A stretch of DNA of 64,000 bases. It comes from Nonomuraea jiangxiensis (lineage in GTDB: Bacteria > Actinomycetota > Actinomycetes > Streptosporangiales > Streptosporangiaceae). This document shows positions 63,758-64,000 of this stretch, piece by piece. Each line of letters begins with the position of its first letter. Within the stretch, counting starts at the first letter, position 1. The stretch spans positions 1 through 64,000 of the forward strand of contig NZ_FNDJ01000038.1 in the NCBI RefSeq assembly GCF_900099965.1, read 5' to 3'. Under the pieces are notes generated by a model. That model was not told the origin of the DNA. It was given only the letters and a program-made list of their open reading frames with translations, and made no database searches. A program made the translations under genes and the position numbers.

Positions 63758-64000
63758 ATGGCGGACGTTCGCGGCGGCGACCTGTCCAGGCTGCGGCAGC
63801 TCAACTCGCTGACCGCCATCCGGGCGCTACGCAAGGCGGGACCGCTCACCCTGTCGGCGCTCGCCGAGCGCGCCGGCCTGTCACGGCCGTCCATGAAGGA
63901 GGTCACCGACGAGCTCATGCGGCTGGGCTGGGTGGAGGAGGTGCCGCCGAGCCAGGGCACGATGGGCCGGCCCGCCCGCCGCTACCGCTTCCGCGCCGAC
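63758..64000 (+). CDS. ROK-family regulator, N-terminal part (cut by window end)
   Basis: The first 81 residues of a protein reading off the window: DLSRLRQLNSLTAIRALRKAGPLTLSALAERAGLSRPSMKEVTDELMRLGWVEEVPPSQGTMGRPARRYRF. This is the winged HTH of a NagC/XylR-type ROK regulator, ending in the G-R-P-x-R-x-Y wing typical of the family. ATG 63758, preceded by AAGGA. It diverges from the alpha-galactosidase/PhoD/GH20 operon and is its likely repressor. Confidence 0.88.
   Translation, partial: MADVRGGDLSRLRQLNSLTAIRALRKAGPLTLSALAERAGLSRPSMKEVTDELMRLGWVEEVPPSQGTMGRPARRYRFRAD

Noticed and set aside
1..64000. tRNA, rRNA, riboswitch, insertion sequence or prophage
   Set aside because: No cloverleaf, rRNA core sequence, transposase or phage structural gene was recognised on reading; small RNAs cannot be excluded without covariance-model searches.

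Overview
The window is chromosomal DNA of a very high-GC actinomycete. Signs of this are frequent GTG/TTG starts, GGAGG-type ribosome sites, ATGA/GTGA gene overlaps, an actinobacterial-type integration host factor, Tat and lipoprotein signals and many LacI/ROK/GntR-controlled sugar operons. Gene content fits Streptosporangiaceae (Nonomuraea-like), but that is inference. I found no rRNA, tRNA, CRISPR array, complete insertion sequence, phage region or biosynthetic gene cluster.

Layout. 0-9 kb: a MIP18-like protein and an amidohydrolase diverge from an IclR regulator; then DUF4291, a CE1758/CE1759-type flavin pair, a secreted propeller protein, and a folate pair (FTCD-family cyclohydrolase plus FolD). 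9-12.5 kb: kynurenine 3-monooxygenase with a kynurenine-formamidase-like hydrolase, and endonuclease V. 12.5-19.7 kb: small membrane and secreted proteins, an alternating ~49-bp tandem repeat, HxlR with an NAD(P)-binding reductase, a HAD phosphatase, pyrF, a nucleotidyltransferase, and remnants of leuA and a GntR/FCD regulator. 19.7-23 kb: ABC exporter plus two-component system. 23.5-31 kb: ribose-type ABC importer operon with aldehyde dehydrogenase and a secreted protein, probably controlled by a divergent GntR/UTRA regulator. 31-33.4 kb: TetR regulator and FAD monooxygenase around a concentric dyad. 33.4-43 kb: a nine-gene, largely overlapping operon encoding LacI, a CUT1-type ABC importer, four different ADP-ribosylglycohydrolase-family proteins and ribokinase. 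43-53.9 kb: MFS/ROK divergent pair, GlcG/HbpS-like protein, IHF, a second two-component system, acyltransferase, GNAT, DUF3516 helicase, DUF2087 protein. 53.9-64 kb: a seven-gene glycan operon (GH36, ABC importer, PhoD-type phosphatase, secreted GH27, cytoplasmic GH20) diverging from a ROK regulator cut by the window end.

The most unusual items are: (1) the four-ARH/ribokinase/ABC/LacI operon, which looks like an uptake-and-cleavage route for an unidentified ribosylated compound; (2) a FolD whose catalytic Lys is Ile, translationally coupled to a separate cyclohydrolase; (3) a PhoD phosphatase embedded in an alpha-galactoside/hexosaminide operon, which could point to teichoic-acid-like phosphoglycan scavenging; and (4) overlapping divergent leaderless-type promoters between the MFS and ROK genes. 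Functions are assigned from sequence motifs and family knowledge recalled from memory; no database search was possible.
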